Source of the DNA: JAMDCX01 sp049977145
Lineage (GTDB): Bacteria; Planctomycetota; Phycisphaerae; WQYP01
Assembly: GCA_049977145.1 (NCBI GenBank)
Contig: JBMFGW010000061.1
Coordinates: 1-23,640, forward strand
Direction: 5' to 3'
DNA length: 23,640 bases
Under the pieces are notes generated by a model that saw only the letters and a list, made by a program, of their open reading frames with translations, ran no database searches and had not been told where the DNA came from. The position numbers and the translations under genes were made by a program. Each line of letters opens with the position of its first letter. The first letter of the stretch is position 1. Positions 22,400-23,640 of the stretch are shown here, one piece after another.

Positions 22400-23154
22400 G
22401 TGGTACCTAGCCAATAAAATTCCAAGTTGTCAAAAAGGCAGAGTGGAGAGCGCCCGTAACCTAATGATGTTCATCGAGTCTTTTCCGGTGTCAAGAAGCA
22501 AGTATGAGGAGCAAAAACAGAAGACTATCCGCGAGGTGGCAACCGCGCACGGAGATTAGGTCAAGCCCGCTGGGAAGCCTCCACTATCACAGGACTTGTC
22601 CACACAGGTAAAATTAATCCTACATCTTGTCAAACCTCGGCAGGCCGGGATGCGGCAACAGGACAATCATGTGGATGTTCTTACCGTGTGGGTGTTATAG
22701 GATTTGATGGGAAAGAATAACGTAGCCAATTTACCAAATGTTTGAATTCCGGAGATTTGGCAGAAACTGTCACAGGCTCCGTTTCAGCGTAGTGGGCAGC
22801 ATTTGTGGGCAGCATTTGGTTGACTTTTTGGGCAATGAACGCTTATCATTAAATGACTCCTTGAAGAAAGTTTGCCGCTCCGGAGTAACGACCGGGCGGC
22901 ATTCTTTTTGCTTGCTTAATGGAGGCGGTTTTTATTTCAGCGACAAACTTTTGAAATCCGGATAATTCCAGGCGCCCTCCTTAACAACTTCTCACCAATC
23001 GCGGCATAAGGTTTGTGCAACATTAACTTCGGGGTTTACACGCAATCTCGGCGCAGCTGCACGGTGGAAACCCGCAGCCGTTGGGGTGCGCGCTGGCTAT
23101 GAATCCACGAAGTTCTTTTTGCGCCGGCCCTTATTATGGGAACGCGACTACCTC
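22400..23154. other. Gene-poor intergenic stretch
   Basis: I find no convincing gene, tRNA or recognised RNA in this stretch. A 75-codon frame at 22738-22965 (plus) has no family match or ribosome site, and the terminator-like hairpin at 22874-22909 lies within it. Also present is a direct tandem duplication of the 13-base unit GTGGGCAGCATTT at 22792-22804 and 22805-22817. Confidence 0.6.
22874..22909 (+). terminator. Rho-independent-like terminator, plus strand
   Basis: GCCGCTCCGG, eight-base loop, CCGGGCGGC forms a nine-pair stem with one bulged T, followed by ATTCTTTTTG. It points rightward, but no plus-strand gene upstream of it is evident, so either a small RNA gene lies in 22400-22870 or it is an orphan hairpin. 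Confidence 0.5.
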
Positions 23155-23640
23155 TCATCCCGGCGGATACAACTCAATTTGGCTTATTTGAGCGGCATTG
23201 GGGTGCAGCGGGCTGGCGGAATCTCGGATCACCAGGCGGAACGTATCGGTTTTTACCGGCTCAATATCCGCAGTGTATTTACGCCAACCCTGATAGTTGG
23301 TGACATCAAAAACCACCCGGTCATGGCCATCCACTTGTACAATACCCTGAAAGCTCGTCGGATGGCCCAACGGATCGGCAAAGTCGATGACCACTTTGCC
23401 GATCTTTTCTGATCGCGGCAGTTTTACCTGCACCCAATGCGGATGCGGCGTATTGGCGGAATGCCAGCGGTTGGCGGCAAAATTTGCGGGCGTGGCAATA
23501 ATGCCGTCAATTACTCTGGCCGTGCAGCCGGGTTCAGACGGTAATTCACTATCCGACGTGGCAGTGGCACCTTTGCTCGCTAATGCCAAATCGTCTGGGC
23601 CTACCACTTCGGTTGTATAGGATTCCGGAGTAGTGAGTAC
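23155..23640 (-). CDS. F5/8-type-C (discoidin) domain protein, C-terminal part
   Basis: The open frame continues past the right edge, so this is the last 161 residues only; the stop is at 23155-23157. From LALASKGATATSDSELP on it shows a galactose-binding-like (F5/8 type C, discoidin) fold: ARVIDGIIATPANFAANRWHS near the start, WVQVKLPRSEKIGKVVIDFADP in the middle, and FRLVIRDSASPLHPNAAQISQIELYPPG at the end, the classic final strand. Such domains bind carbohydrates as modules of secreted glycoside hydrolases and related proteins. No start codon or catalytic domain is visible, so the enzyme or protein it belongs to is unknown. Confidence 0.85.
   Translation of the reverse strand, partial: VLTTPESYTTEVVGPDDLALASKGATATSDSELPSEPGCTARVIDGIIATPANFAANRWHSANTPHPHWVQVKLPRSEKIGKVVIDFADPLGHPTSFQGIVQVDGHDRVVFDVTNYQGWRKYTADIEPVKTDTFRLVIRDSASPLHPNAAQISQIELYPPG

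Noticed and set aside
22738..22965. 75-codon plus-strand frame
   Set aside because: No ribosome site, no recognisable family, and a terminator-like hairpin sits inside it.

Overview
The window looks like a chromosomal segment of a Gram-negative bacterium, most likely of the Planctomycetota/PVC group (Phycisphaerae-like). The reasons are the mix of a secreted sialate O-acetylesterase-type enzyme and an F5/8-type-C (discoidin) protein, two GroEL paralogues around one GroES, a long CarB, and intergenic DNA built of heptad-phased repeats. This assignment is inferred from gene content only; there is no rRNA marker in the window.

Layout. 1-3181 is a repeat-rich accessory island. Near-identical repeat modules (119 bp and 88 bp, 2 and 1 mismatches) lie on both sides of a Sel1-repeat gene fragment and a translationally coupled pair of genes of unknown function (878-1621, 1614-2375). 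The island ends in an internally deleted REP-associated (Y1/RAYT-type) transposase remnant with inverted ends (2799-3146) and three copies of a 12-mer touching the stop codon of the next gene. 3180-8405 (minus strand) holds a secreted SGNH/SASA esterase and carB. 8458-8473 is a perfect 16-bp palindrome in the divergent carB/rplU region. 8747-11660 (plus strand) holds rplU and a purB-rlmN-like operon. 11857-13249 (minus) holds clpP, whose triad Asp position aligns with Asn, and a lipoprotein gene. 13380-14030 (plus) is phoU, overlapping tail to tail with a fur-family gene (14011-14457, minus). 14688-16337 (minus) holds a HEVGHH putative metallopeptidase, yacG and an FmdB zinc-ribbon gene, with a 131-bp MITE with clear terminal repeats and an 8-bp target duplication between yacG and fmdB. 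16387-22137 (minus) is a chaperone cluster read in the order groEL(GGM tail) - groES - groEL(no tail) - dnaJ - grpE. 22138-23154 has no convincing gene, but carries the likely groEL promoter/operator and a terminator-like hairpin. 23155-23640 is the C-terminal part of a discoidin-domain protein that runs off the right edge.

How the genes work together. The right half is protein quality control: two Hsp60s, Hsp10, Hsp40 and GrpE, with a ClpP about 3 kb further on. A Hsp70 (dnaK) is not in the window. The middle is housekeeping (pyrimidine/arginine precursor, purine, ribosome). The left end is accessory DNA.

The items most likely to be undescribed are the two-gene orphan cassette inside the repeat modules, the IS66-like MITE, the inverted repeat overlapping the probable groEL start site in place of a CIRCE element, and the GroEL-GroES-GroEL arrangement. 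I did not find a clear-cut new multi-gene system; the orphan cassette is the best candidate.
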